Below are positions 1 through 5,911 of a stretch of DNA of 5,911 nucleotides, piece after piece. This stretch comes from Bacteroidota bacterium. Its GTDB lineage: Bacteria; Bacteroidota; Ignavibacteria; Ignavibacteriales; Melioribacteraceae. Position numbers and translations under genes: made by a program. Location: contig JAKAHQ010000126.1 of assembly GCA_021814855.1 (NCBI GenBank), forward strand, positions 1-5,911, written 5' to 3'. The notes beneath the pieces were generated by a model. That model was not told the DNA's origin and did no database searches. It saw only the letters and a program-made list of their open reading frames with translations. Every line of letters begins with the position of its first letter. Position 1 is the stretch's first letter.

Positions 1-699
1 TTCTTTGTAAGGACCTAAATAAAAAGTAACGCAATAGTTGTTAATTGGAGTTGATACAAACCAATTCCATGTTTTTGTGCCGTCGTTGTTATCAATAACG
101 GATTTCATTTTGCCGTTGGCAACGCAAATCAAATCTCCTGGAACGGTATAATGGAGCGCGACGGAATCAGGTTCATCGGAAGGATGATCTTTACACGGCC
201 ACCAGATATCTGCGCCGCCTCCTTCGCAAGTAACGCCGTCCCAGTCAATTCCGCTTTTAGTTTTTTGCCAGACAAATCCGTCATCCCAAGGTGGGCGTTT
301 TGCAACGCGTGGGATTCCGGCATAAGTAATCTTCGTCGAAAAAGCTTCGCCGCTTTTAATTGCGTGTGGAAAATCAATCCATACTTTGCCGCTGTCGTGA
401 GTAAACTTTAAATCGACATAATTATTTCCGTCGATCATCTGAACGTTGTCGATTGCAAATGTCTGGTCCAAATCAATTAAAATTTTATTGAAGTCGCTTA
501 CAGCAGCAGCTTTCATAATCGTAAAACCGCCGATGGCTTTATCGGCAGGATCGATTCTTAAATTAATATCATAAAACTTTACATCGTAGCATGCTTGATA
601 TGGCGAGAGCTTGCCGCCGGAATCCTGCGAGCCGAATTGGGCGATTGAATTAGCTGTTGCAATCAATGCAAACGCAAAAACCAAAAGTAATTTTTTCAT
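1..699 (-). CDS. M1-family zinc aminopeptidase, exported, N-terminal part (3' end outside window)
   Basis: The open frame runs without a stop for 233 codons from an ATG at 699 to the window edge, so the gene is partial. Residues 1-20 (MKKLLLVFAFALIATANSIA) form a typical signal peptide, with Gln21 as the likely first mature residue, so the enzyme should be exported to the periplasm or beyond. The rest reads as the N-terminal beta-sandwich domain of M1 peptidases. The diagnostic stretch is around residues 166-178 (WWPCKDHPSDEPDS), followed by a 'VPGDLICVANGKM' strand and 'NNYCVTFYLGPY', which match the order seen in bacterial aminopeptidase N relatives. M1 enzymes remove N-terminal amino acids from peptides. 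Their GxMEN and HExxH zinc motifs should lie in the missing part, so activity cannot be judged here. There is no Shine-Dalgarno sequence, and the start is preceded by an A-rich AAAAAATATAAACAAC stretch. It lies 83 bp downstream of the GH2 gene on the same strand. Family assignment is confident; peptide specificity is unknown. Confidence 0.88.
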   Translation of the reverse strand, partial: MKKLLLVFAFALIATANSIAQFGSQDSGGKLSPYQACYDVKFYDINLRIDPADKAIGGFTIMKAAAVSDFNKILIDLDQTFAIDNVQMIDGNNYVDLKFTHDSGKVWIDFPHAIKSGEAFSTKITYAGIPRVAKRPPWDDGFVWQKTKSGIDWDGVTCEGGGADIWWPCKDHPSDEPDSVALHYTVPGDLICVANGKMKSVIDNNDGTKTWNWFVSTPINNYCVTFYLGPYKE

Positions 700-782
700 G
701 TTGTTTATATTTTTTGAGATATTGATCAACATTTACATTATTAAAACTACTTTTCTTTTCTAAAAAAGTGAAGCATGAATTT

Positions 783-2585
783 TTACTCTACAAAAGATTT
801 ATAAAAATCTCTCAAAATATAAAACGCTTCTTTCTTTTCTCCTTTGTTGGATATTAATCCCTTGCGGTTGAAGAAATCCTGAATACCGGGCAGCACTCTC
901 CTCGGCGAACGGAAATCCATTAATATCCACGGCGTCATTCCTTGCAGGAACGAGATTCTCTTTAGCATATTAATCTGGTGTTTGTAAAGATTAGCCTGGT
1001 ATTCTTCGGACCAGACGGTTAATGTATCGGCATGGTAGCCGTATTTTGCGCTTCCGCCGAATTCGCTCATTACCAGCGGTTTGTCGTAATCGCTTTTCCA
1101 ATTTATTGTGTCGGCTTTAGAAGGCAGACCGTCGTACCAGCCGATATACTCGTTACAGCCAAGAACATCCAAATATTTTCCAAGGGGGTCGTCAATCATT
1201 ATGGTGTTAGAATTAATGTAATGAGTTTCCGTTGCGGCGGTTACCAAACGTGTAGAGTCTATTGCATGAGCTTCGTCGGAAAGTGTTTTAAGGAAAAGAA
1301 GGCGGTCGTCGCCGCGGGGAGTTTCATTTCCGATCGACCATAATATTATTGGAGCGCGGTTTTTATCGCGGCTTATTTCTTCTTTAAGCTGGTTAGCCGC
1401 ATTTTCTCTCACAAGAGCATTATCCCAAAGAATTGTCCAGTAAACCGGAATCTCCGACCAAACCAGAATTCCCATTTTCTCGGCTTCGCGAATCATGTTT
1501 TCGTTGTGAGGATAATGCGCAAGACGCACAAAGTTGCAGCCAAGCTGTTTTGCCCAGCTTAACAAAGTGTCGGCGTCTTCCTTAGAGTATGCTCTGCCGT
1601 TTCTAAATGGAGCTTCTTCATGAATCGAAATTCCTCTCAGAAAAGTCTGCTTGCCGTTCAGTAAAATTTTTGTTCCTTTCGCTTCGATGGTTCTGAAACC
1701 AATTTTATCTTTAACCGTGTCGGCAGAGGACGCTATAGTTACATTATACAACTTTGGATTCTCCTGCGACCACAACGTTAATTTGGCTTTGATGCTGAAG
1801 GGGGTATAGCCGTAATCATCGGTCTTTACAATTTTGTCGACTCCCGCTTCCGGAATTTTAATATGAACTTCCTGCGGGAATGATTTCCCGTCCAATTGTA
1901 TCCAGCCGCGTATTTCGTCATTCGATCCTTTACCAAGCTGGATTAAATAATCGCGTATAAAAATTTCCGGAACTTCTATAAGATCAATGTCTCTTGTAAT
2001 GCCGCCGTAATTCCACCAATCCGTATTGACCGTTGGAACGCCGTCGCGCTTGCGCGTATCGTCAACTTTAACAACTACAAAATTATTTCCGTCTTTAACT
2101 TTATCAGTAATCTCGAAATTGAACGGTGTAAATCCGCCGGTATGTTTGCCTATCTTTTCCCCGTTAACGTAAACAATTGCCTCGTAGTTAACGGCGCCAA
2201 AATAAATGTAAAGCCGGGTGTTTTGCTTCTTGGTATAGTTAAAAGATTTCTCGTACCAAATCGTTCCTTCATAAAGGAAAAGTTTTTCTTTTTGGGAATT
2301 CCAATCTCCCGGTACTCTCAGGGTTTCCGACTTATCGAAATTGTATTCGACACGGTCGGTTTTATTTTTCGGTTTTGCGTTTTTGAAATACCCGTTCGGA
2401 TCTTCTTTGAGCCGATAATTATAAAATCCGTTTTCGTAAGGATCAATTATAATATGCCATTCGCCGTTGAGACTAATGGTTTTTCTTCCTGTGACGTTTT
2501 GAATAAGCAAGTGCTGCTGCGCAAAATATGATTGTGAAAGCAAACAAAGCACGGCAGCCCAAAAAATTTTTTTCATGATCGGCAT
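783..2585 (-). CDS. Exported glycoside hydrolase family 2, beta-glucuronidase-like
   Basis: This is a 600-residue retaining glycosidase, close in length to E. coli UidA (about 603). Residues 4-22 form a signal peptide (MKKIFWAAVLCLLSQSYFA) with likely cleavage before Gln23, so the enzyme is exported. The domain order is a sugar-binding jelly roll (about 35-205, with 'LNGEW', 'VPGDWN' and 'VNGEKIGKHTGGFTPF'), an immunoglobulin-like domain (about 207-300), then a TIM barrel (about 305-600). Visible active-site features are 'NFVRLAHYPH' (351-360), acid/base Glu421 in 'WSIGNE', 'NEYIGWY' (478-484), nucleophile Glu508 in 'VMSEFGG', 'WSEEYQ' (525-530) and 'FNRKG' (572-576). N573-x-K575 matches the NxK motif that reads the glucuronate carboxylate in known beta-glucuronidases. 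Beta-galactosidase or another GH2 specificity remains possible. The ATG at 2576 gives the more usual MKK start; the ATG at 2585 adds MPI. It follows the ammonia-lyase gene by 18 or 27 bp, so co-transcription is likely. No SusC/SusD or other polysaccharide-utilisation gene is visible. Confidence 0.93.
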   Translation of the reverse strand: MPIMKKIFWAAVLCLLSQSYFAQQHLLIQNVTGRKTISLNGEWHIIIDPYENGFYNYRLKEDPNGYFKNAKPKNKTDRVEYNFDKSETLRVPGDWNSQKEKLFLYEGTIWYEKSFNYTKKQNTRLYIYFGAVNYEAIVYVNGEKIGKHTGGFTPFNFEITDKVKDGNNFVVVKVDDTRKRDGVPTVNTDWWNYGGITRDIDLIEVPEIFIRDYLIQLGKGSNDEIRGWIQLDGKSFPQEVHIKIPEAGVDKIVKTDDYGYTPFSIKAKLTLWSQENPKLYNVTIASSADTVKDKIGFRTIEAKGTKILLNGKQTFLRGISIHEEAPFRNGRAYSKEDADTLLSWAKQLGCNFVRLAHYPHNENMIREAEKMGILVWSEIPVYWTILWDNALVRENAANQLKEEISRDKNRAPIILWSIGNETPRGDDRLLFLKTLSDEAHAIDSTRLVTAATETHYINSNTIMIDDPLGKYLDVLGCNEYIGWYDGLPSKADTINWKSDYDKPLVMSEFGGSAKYGYHADTLTVWSEEYQANLYKHQINMLKRISFLQGMTPWILMDFRSPRRVLPGIQDFFNRKGLISNKGEKKEAFYILRDFYKSFVE

Positions 2586-2590
2586 CCGAT
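2578..2590 (-). promoter_or_regulatory. Small hairpin around the upstream ATG of the GH2 gene
   Basis: The mRNA-sense sequence reads ATCGG-ATG-CCGAT. A perfect 5-bp stem has the ATG at 2585 as its three-base loop, and the second in-frame ATG (2576) lies one base past the stem. The stem contains three G-C pairs in an otherwise AT-rich gap. It bears on which start codon is used. It is short enough to be accidental, and no function is shown. Confidence 0.3.
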
Positions 2591-2603
2591 AATTTTAAAA
2601 ATA

Positions 2604-3782
2604 TTATTGAGATATAATTTTTTGATACATCTCCGGATCGGTATCTCCCTCGGTTGAAATAAGAAATATCCCGGAATCGCTGTTCAAATTTAACTGTTCA
2701 GCTAGGTTATTATTCGTGCGGTCGGAAAGAAGTTGAAAAATTAATCCGGCGGTAACCGCTCCGGATTCGCCAGAGATAATTATGTCATCCTCAAACGTCT
2801 GCCTGTTTAACAGTCTCGTTCCGTCTGTTGCTGTGTCATCTTCGCAGGTAATAAAATAATTTGAATGATTGCGCATAATTTCCCATGCAAGTTTGCTAGG
2901 AGTGCCGCACGCGAGTCCTGCCATAATAGTATTAATTTCATTTTGCAGCGAGTGAGCTTTACCGTCCCCGGCAGCAAATGATTCATAAACACAAGCGGCA
3001 TTTTCCGGTTCAACTACTGCAAATAAAGGAGCCTGCCGCTCGAAACGATTTAACAAGTATGCATTCAGCGCTCCCGGCAACGAACCGACCCCGCACTGAA
3101 CAAAAACATGGGTGGGCATTTCACCGCGCATTTGTTCAAGAGCTTCCCGTATTAACGTTAGGTAGCCCTGCATTATCCACAATGGAATTCTCTCATAGCC
3201 GTCCCAGGAAGAATCTTGAATGAGCATGTAGTTTTTTTCGGCGGCTTGTTTTCTTGCAAGATCGGAAGCGTCATCGTAGTCTCCGTCAACAATAATTACT
3301 TCCGCTCCCAGAGATTTGATGTTTTCATATCTTGCCGGAGTCGTAGATTGGGGCATATAAACAATGCACCTACAGCCGAGCATTTTTGCCGTCCAGGCAA
3401 CTCCGCGGCCGTGGTTTCCGTCCGTAGCAGTAATTAGTGTTTCATCCTTAATCAGATGTCTAATATTTTCATCTTCGAAAAGAGAGAAATCTATTAAAGA
3501 ATTTTCGGAACAGAATTTTTCCGTCAGCATTTTAGCAATTGCGTAACTGGCGCCGAGCACTTTAAATGCGTTCAAATGAAAACGGTGAGATTCATCTTTA
3601 ATCCAAATTTTGTTCACGCCAAGTTGATTTGCCAGCCCGCGCATTTCCAACAGCGGGGTCGGCGAATAGCCCGGAAATGATTTATGAAATGAATAAACTT
3701 CTTCCGAAACTGATTCGGAAAAATGTTTTATCAAATAATCGGGTTCATATCGAATGTTCCTGTTTTCTATTAGTCGGATCAT
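2604..3782 (-). CDS. dpaL: 2,3-diaminopropionate ammonia-lyase (PLP-dependent)
   Basis: This 392-residue cytoplasmic enzyme (E. coli YgeX is about 398) belongs to PLP fold-type II. Family members convert 2,3-diaminopropionate to pyruvate and two ammonia. Features in order are 'YSPTPLLEM' (39-47), the PLP-lysine motif 'KDESHRFHLNAFKVLG' with Lys74, 'TATDGNHGRGVAW' (118-130), 'IQDSSWDGYERIPLWIMQGY' (188-207), the phosphate-binding loop 'CGVGSLPGA' (230-238), 'VVEPENAACVY' (256-266), 'NTIMAGLACGTPS' (284-296), 'ISGESGAVTAG' (336-346) and 'ISTEGDTDPEMY' (375-386). Asp121 and Asp190 probably correspond to the catalytic aspartates described for E. coli YgeX; that equivalence is from memory of the family. 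These family-specific blocks argue against threonine dehydratase or cysteine synthase. The gene has no neighbour from the E. coli ygeX purine-catabolism cluster. It heads the minus-strand cluster and diverges from the sensor-kinase gene across 230 bp. The start is preceded by a purine-rich GAAAGAAAA rather than a canonical ribosome-binding site. Confidence 0.94.
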   Translation of the reverse strand: MIRLIENRNIRYEPDYLIKHFSESVSEEVYSFHKSFPGYSPTPLLEMRGLANQLGVNKIWIKDESHRFHLNAFKVLGASYAIAKMLTEKFCSENSLIDFSLFEDENIRHLIKDETLITATDGNHGRGVAWTAKMLGCRCIVYMPQSTTPARYENIKSLGAEVIIVDGDYDDASDLARKQAAEKNYMLIQDSSWDGYERIPLWIMQGYLTLIREALEQMRGEMPTHVFVQCGVGSLPGALNAYLLNRFERQAPLFAVVEPENAACVYESFAAGDGKAHSLQNEINTIMAGLACGTPSKLAWEIMRNHSNYFITCEDDTATDGTRLLNRQTFEDDIIISGESGAVTAGLIFQLLSDRTNNNLAEQLNLNSDSGIFLISTEGDTDPEMYQKIISQ

Positions 3783-3793
3783 TGATTTTCTTT

Positions 3794-3801
3794 CAAAATT
3801 A
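3794..3801 (-). promoter_or_regulatory. Candidate Bacteroidota-type -7 element upstream of dpaL
   Basis: On the minus strand this reads TAATTTTG, an exact match to the TAnnTTTG -7 consensus known from Bacteroidota. It overlaps a TATAAT hexamer (3798-3803 on the minus strand). It ends 11 bases before the dpaL ATG at 3782, so transcription would start only a few bases upstream of the codon. No convincing -33 TTTG is found at the usual spacing; the closest is a weak TTCAGC, 17 bases upstream of TATAAT. The region is AT-rich, so a chance match is possible. Confidence 0.35.
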
Positions 3802-3881
3802 TAGACGGCGTAATTTAAATGCTGAATTTAATTTTGAGAACGCATTTTGAATCTCGTGTTGTGCACTATGTATGACTCTGA

Positions 3882-3951
3882 CTTTTTAGTAAATTAAACT
3901 TACATTTAATATGCTTGTTGGTTTTAGTGCTCAAATTAAGTTACTAAAAAG
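3882..3951. repeat. 11-bp perfect inverted repeat with a third half-site in the divergent intergenic region
   Basis: CTTTTTAGTAA at 3882-3892 is the exact reverse complement of TTACTAAAAAG at 3941-3951, with 48 bp between the arms. The core TTTTAGT also occurs at 3922-3928. With the right arm this third copy makes a tighter inverted pair, 14 bp apart and with centres 21 bp (about two helical turns) apart. A further pair, GCACTA at 3863-3868 and TAGTGC at 3925-3930, interleaves with it. The spacing and location between two divergent genes fit an operator, but the arms are AT-rich and no known regulator motif was recognised. Confidence 0.5.
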
Positions 3952-3999
3952 AGGTTTATTTAAGCAATTCATTCAGTTATTTTAAATACAAAAAAAAAT

Positions 4000-4007
4000 T
4001 AATTTTG
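4000..4007 (+). promoter_or_regulatory. Candidate Bacteroidota-type -7 element upstream of the kinase gene
   Basis: The plus strand reads TAATTTTG, again an exact TAnnTTTG match, just after a run of nine A residues (3990-3998). It ends five bases before the ATG at 4013, so a start about 5-7 bases downstream would give a leaderless or nearly leaderless mRNA, in keeping with the absence of a Shine-Dalgarno sequence. No good TTTG -33 element is visible upstream, and the AT-rich context makes chance occurrence plausible. Confidence 0.3.
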
Positions 4008-4012
4008 TTGCG

Positions 4013-5851
4013 ATGATAAAGCTTTATACAACGAGTCTGCGCAGTAAGATTTTGCTCGGTTTTATGGTAATACTTCTCATCATGTTTTTTGCCACGCTTT
4101 GGAGTGTTTACAATTTCTACCGCCTGAATGAATCGATAAAGCTTACAATGCAGGAAAACTACAACAGCATTATTGCCGCCGACAACATGGGCAAGGCGCT
4201 CGATGAACAGCTCCAGGCAATTGTGATAATGTATAACCAAAACCTCGAGGCGGGGGAGCGGCTATTTGAAAAAAATAAATTTGAATTCTGGTCGTGGCAT
4301 GACGAAGCCCGTATTTCATCTTCTACGGATAAAGAGCGCAACATTCTTGACACGCTGAACCAGCAATACCAGGAGTTTACAAAAGATGTCTACGATAACA
4401 TCGATTATAACATTTACATTGCAAACAAAAGACAAATACTCAGGAACGATTACGCAAGATTTGTGAGCGAGGTTCAAAATCTCAAACGCATTAACAACAA
4501 AATTTTGGAGATAAACCATGCCTCGTTAAACGAATCGGTAGTGACTATCAAAAATATTACACAGCAGGCTACAATATTCATTCTTGTAATTCTTTTTGGA
4601 GCTATTATAGTCAGCTTGGTTTTTGGTTCCCAGTTTTCCGATTACATTGTTAAACCGATTGCTAGATTGCAGGCCTCGGTAACTCATATAGCAGACGGCC
4701 ACTTTGAGGAGAGGATTGAGATTGACGAAAACGCGGACGAGATAAACGCTCTTGGCGAAGAATTCAACAAGATGAGTGAGAAACTTCAGCGTTACGAGCA
4801 GCTTAATCTTAGTAAAATTTTGTACGAAAAGAAAAAATCCGAACTCATAATAGAAAGCATGAACGAACCGGTTTTGATGGTGGATGAGAATTATAACATT
4901 CTTCTTTCCAATAAAGCTTTCGACGATGTCTTTGGCCAAATTGCCGTTGACCGGCATGATCTTAAAGAATTGTTAACGCCCCAAAGCGTTGCGCAAATAG
5001 AAGGAATTTCTACCTATAAGGACCCTTATCAAAAAGAAGATGTAATCTGCATGAAGGATGAGGACGGTTCTCAAAAATATTATAAGATAATCGAGGCCTC
5101 GCTCGCGAATCCCGAATCCGGCATGAGCGGAACGGTAATAGTTTTTAACGATATTACAAAGTACCAGGAACTCGATAGAATGAAATCCGAATTCATCGCG
5201 AAAGTTTCGCATGAATTGAAAACCCCGCTTACTTCGATGGGCATGGCTCTTGGTATGATGGAAGACGGCGTGGTTGGAAAATTAACCGAACAGCAGGGCG
5301 AATTGATTTTTTCTATGAAGGAGGATTTTGAGCGCCTGAATAAACTGGTTTACGAAATTTTGGAATTGGCTAAACTTGAATCCAATATTGGGAAAATTCG
5401 CTTTGAAAAATTTGAAGCACAAAAATTAGCGGATCACATTTCAAAAAAATTTACAATCCTCGCAAAAGAAAAGAATATAAAGCTGGACGTGGAAGATTGC
5501 AGCGAGGGTATATTAATCAACGGCAGTTACGATCACATGATAAGCGCTATCGAAAATTTGGTTTCAAACTCTTTAAGATTTACACCCAACAAAGGAGAAA
5601 TTAAGGTTAAGCTTTCCAAGAACAACGGTAATCTTCTCATAGAAATTTCCGATACGGGAATCGGCATCAGTCCGGATAACCTAAAAAAAATATTTGATAA
5701 GTTTATTCAAATAGACGATTCTGCGCCGGGAAGTCTTGGCCTTGGCTTATCAATTGCCAAAGAAGTTATCGAAATTCACAACGGGGAAATTAAGGCCTTC
5801 AGCGATCTCGGCAAAGGCAGTACATTTCAAATTAAAATACCGGCTTCGTAA
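4013..5851 (+). CDS. Membrane sensor histidine kinase, KinB-like (HAMP-PAS-HisKA-HATPase)
   Basis: This is a complete 612-residue sensor kinase. Residues 13-30 form the first membrane helix. About 31-185 is a mostly helical extracytoplasmic sensor, probably a four-helix bundle. Residues 186-205 form the second membrane helix, followed by HAMP (about 206-258, 'YIVKPIARLQASV'). A short coiled linker leads to a PAS domain (about 275-385, 'MNEPVLMVDENYNILLSNKAF' to 'TVIVFNDIT'). HisKA follows (390-455) with phospho-acceptor His400 in 'VSHELKTPL'. The HATPase domain (about 500-610) carries the N box (Asn515, Asn519), the G1 box 'DTGIGI' (547-552), the F box 'IFDKFIQ' (560-566) and a G2 box 'SLGLGLSIAKE' (574-584). 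All catalytic motifs are intact; the G2 box starts with Ser where Gly is commoner, an ordinary variant. The layout and length resemble Pseudomonas KinB, but the ligand cannot be inferred. No Shine-Dalgarno precedes the ATG at 4013. The stop overlaps the next gene's start by one base, so the two should be co-translated. Confidence 0.95.
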   Translation: MIKLYTTSLRSKILLGFMVILLIMFFATLWSVYNFYRLNESIKLTMQENYNSIIAADNMGKALDEQLQAIVIMYNQNLEAGERLFEKNKFEFWSWHDEARISSSTDKERNILDTLNQQYQEFTKDVYDNIDYNIYIANKRQILRNDYARFVSEVQNLKRINNKILEINHASLNESVVTIKNITQQATIFILVILFGAIIVSLVFGSQFSDYIVKPIARLQASVTHIADGHFEERIEIDENADEINALGEEFNKMSEKLQRYEQLNLSKILYEKKKSELIIESMNEPVLMVDENYNILLSNKAFDDVFGQIAVDRHDLKELLTPQSVAQIEGISTYKDPYQKEDVICMKDEDGSQKYYKIIEASLANPESGMSGTVIVFNDITKYQELDRMKSEFIAKVSHELKTPLTSMGMALGMMEDGVVGKLTEQQGELIFSMKEDFERLNKLVYEILELAKLESNIGKIRFEKFEAQKLADHISKKFTILAKEKNIKLDVEDCSEGILINGSYDHMISAIENLVSNSLRFTPNKGEIKVKLSKNNGNLLIEISDTGIGISPDNLKKIFDKFIQIDDSAPGSLGLGLSIAKEVIEIHNGEIKAFSDLGKGSTFQIKIPAS

Positions 5852-5911
5852 TGTATAAAGGAAGAGTTTTAGTAATTGACGACGAAATAAATATTCTGAA
5901 AACCATAGAGC
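5851..5911 (+). CDS. Response regulator, receiver-domain N-terminus (3' end outside window)
   Basis: The ATG at 5851 shares its A with the TAA stop of the kinase gene (TAATG at 5849-5853), and 20 codons are readable before the edge. The peptide MYKGRVLVIDDEINILKTIE is the first beta-strand and helix of a CheY-like receiver, with the acidic pair Asp10-Asp11 that binds magnesium in this family. The phospho-acceptor Asp and the output domain lie outside the window. The 'INILKTIE' continuation is common in NtrC-type (sigma-54-activating) regulators, and the kinase resembles KinB, whose partner AlgB is NtrC-type, so an NtrC-like output is a reasonable but unproven guess. The overlapping start and lack of a ribosome-binding site suggest translational coupling to the kinase. 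Confidence 0.88.
   Translation, partial: MYKGRVLVIDDEINILKTIE

Noticed and set aside
722..729. TTGATCAA perfect palindrome upstream of the M1 gene
   Set aside because: An isolated 8-bp AT-rich palindrome is expected by chance at this length, and no second copy or known regulator site was seen.
749..769. Possible terminator hairpin between the GH2 and M1 genes (ACTTTT / AAAAGT)
   Set aside because: The stem is six base pairs, almost all A-T, with a 9-base loop and no G-C core followed by a T-run, so it is too weak to call a terminator.
2142..2531. 129-codon open frame on the plus strand inside the GH2 gene
   Set aside because: It is antisense to the conserved N-terminal GH2 domains. The composition is what reverse-strand reading of a coding frame gives, and no family was recognised.
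2516..2585. Lipoprotein signal in the GH2 leader (Cys14)
   Set aside because: The residues before the Cys are A-V-L, with Leu at -1 where a small residue is needed. A standard signal peptide cleaving at Ala22-Gln23 fits better.
3916..3933. Possible sigma-54 promoter around TTGG...GC upstream of the kinase gene
   Set aside because: The GG and GC are only seven bases apart, while the -24/-12 elements require about ten, and the rest of the consensus is missing.
4526..4957. 143-codon open frame on the minus strand inside the kinase gene
   Set aside because: It lies wholly antisense to the HAMP/PAS part of an intact, strongly supported gene. Its translation is low-complexity and hydrophobic, with no recognisable domain and no start signal.
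1..5911. Mobile element, CRISPR array, tRNA/rRNA, toxin-antitoxin or defence system
   Set aside because: No transposase, integrase, regularly spaced repeats, structured RNA gene or defence-family protein was found. All sizeable open frames are explained by the five genes or are antisense shadows.

Overview
The window is moderately AT-rich bacterial chromosome with two complete and one partial gene on the minus strand, and one complete and one partial gene on the plus strand. The two sets diverge from a 230-bp intergenic region (3783-4012). Several things point to the Bacteroidota / Ignavibacteriota (FCB) group, with moderate confidence: no recognisable Shine-Dalgarno sequences, A-rich start contexts, 'MKK...A|Q' export signals with Gln after the likely cleavage site, TAnnTTTG-type -7 promoter matches, and the style of the M1 peptidase and GH2 proteins. 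No rRNA or other phylogenetic marker is present, so a species cannot be named.

Minus strand, read from 3782 down to 1. First is a 2,3-diaminopropionate ammonia-lyase (PLP fold-type II, YgeX/DpaL family). After an 18-bp (or 27-bp) gap comes an exported glycoside hydrolase family 2 enzyme of beta-glucuronidase type, with both catalytic glutamates and an N-x-K-G motif. After 83 bp comes the N-terminal 233 residues of an exported M1-family (aminopeptidase N-like) zinc metallopeptidase, which runs off the left edge before its catalytic motifs. The first two genes are probably co-transcribed. The M1 gene may be read through or have its own promoter. The shared theme is at best catabolic (sugar release and peptide or amino-acid breakdown), and no pathway is proven by the arrangement.

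Plus strand, 4013 to the right edge. A complete membrane sensor histidine kinase has the order TM - helical extracytoplasmic sensor - TM - HAMP - PAS - HisKA - HATPase, which is the KinB-like layout. Its stop codon overlaps the start of a response-regulator gene, of which only the first 20 codons are present. The two form a translationally coupled two-component system whose output domain lies outside the window.

The divergent intergenic region is the least explained part. It has a TAATTTTG element close to the start codon on each side, implying very short or leaderless transcripts. It also has a cluster of three TTTTAGT heptamers, two of which form an 11-bp perfect inverted repeat. I found no CRISPR array, mobile element, RNA gene, frameshifted gene or evidently new system. 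The coding content is ordinary, and the regulatory region is the main item worth a second look.
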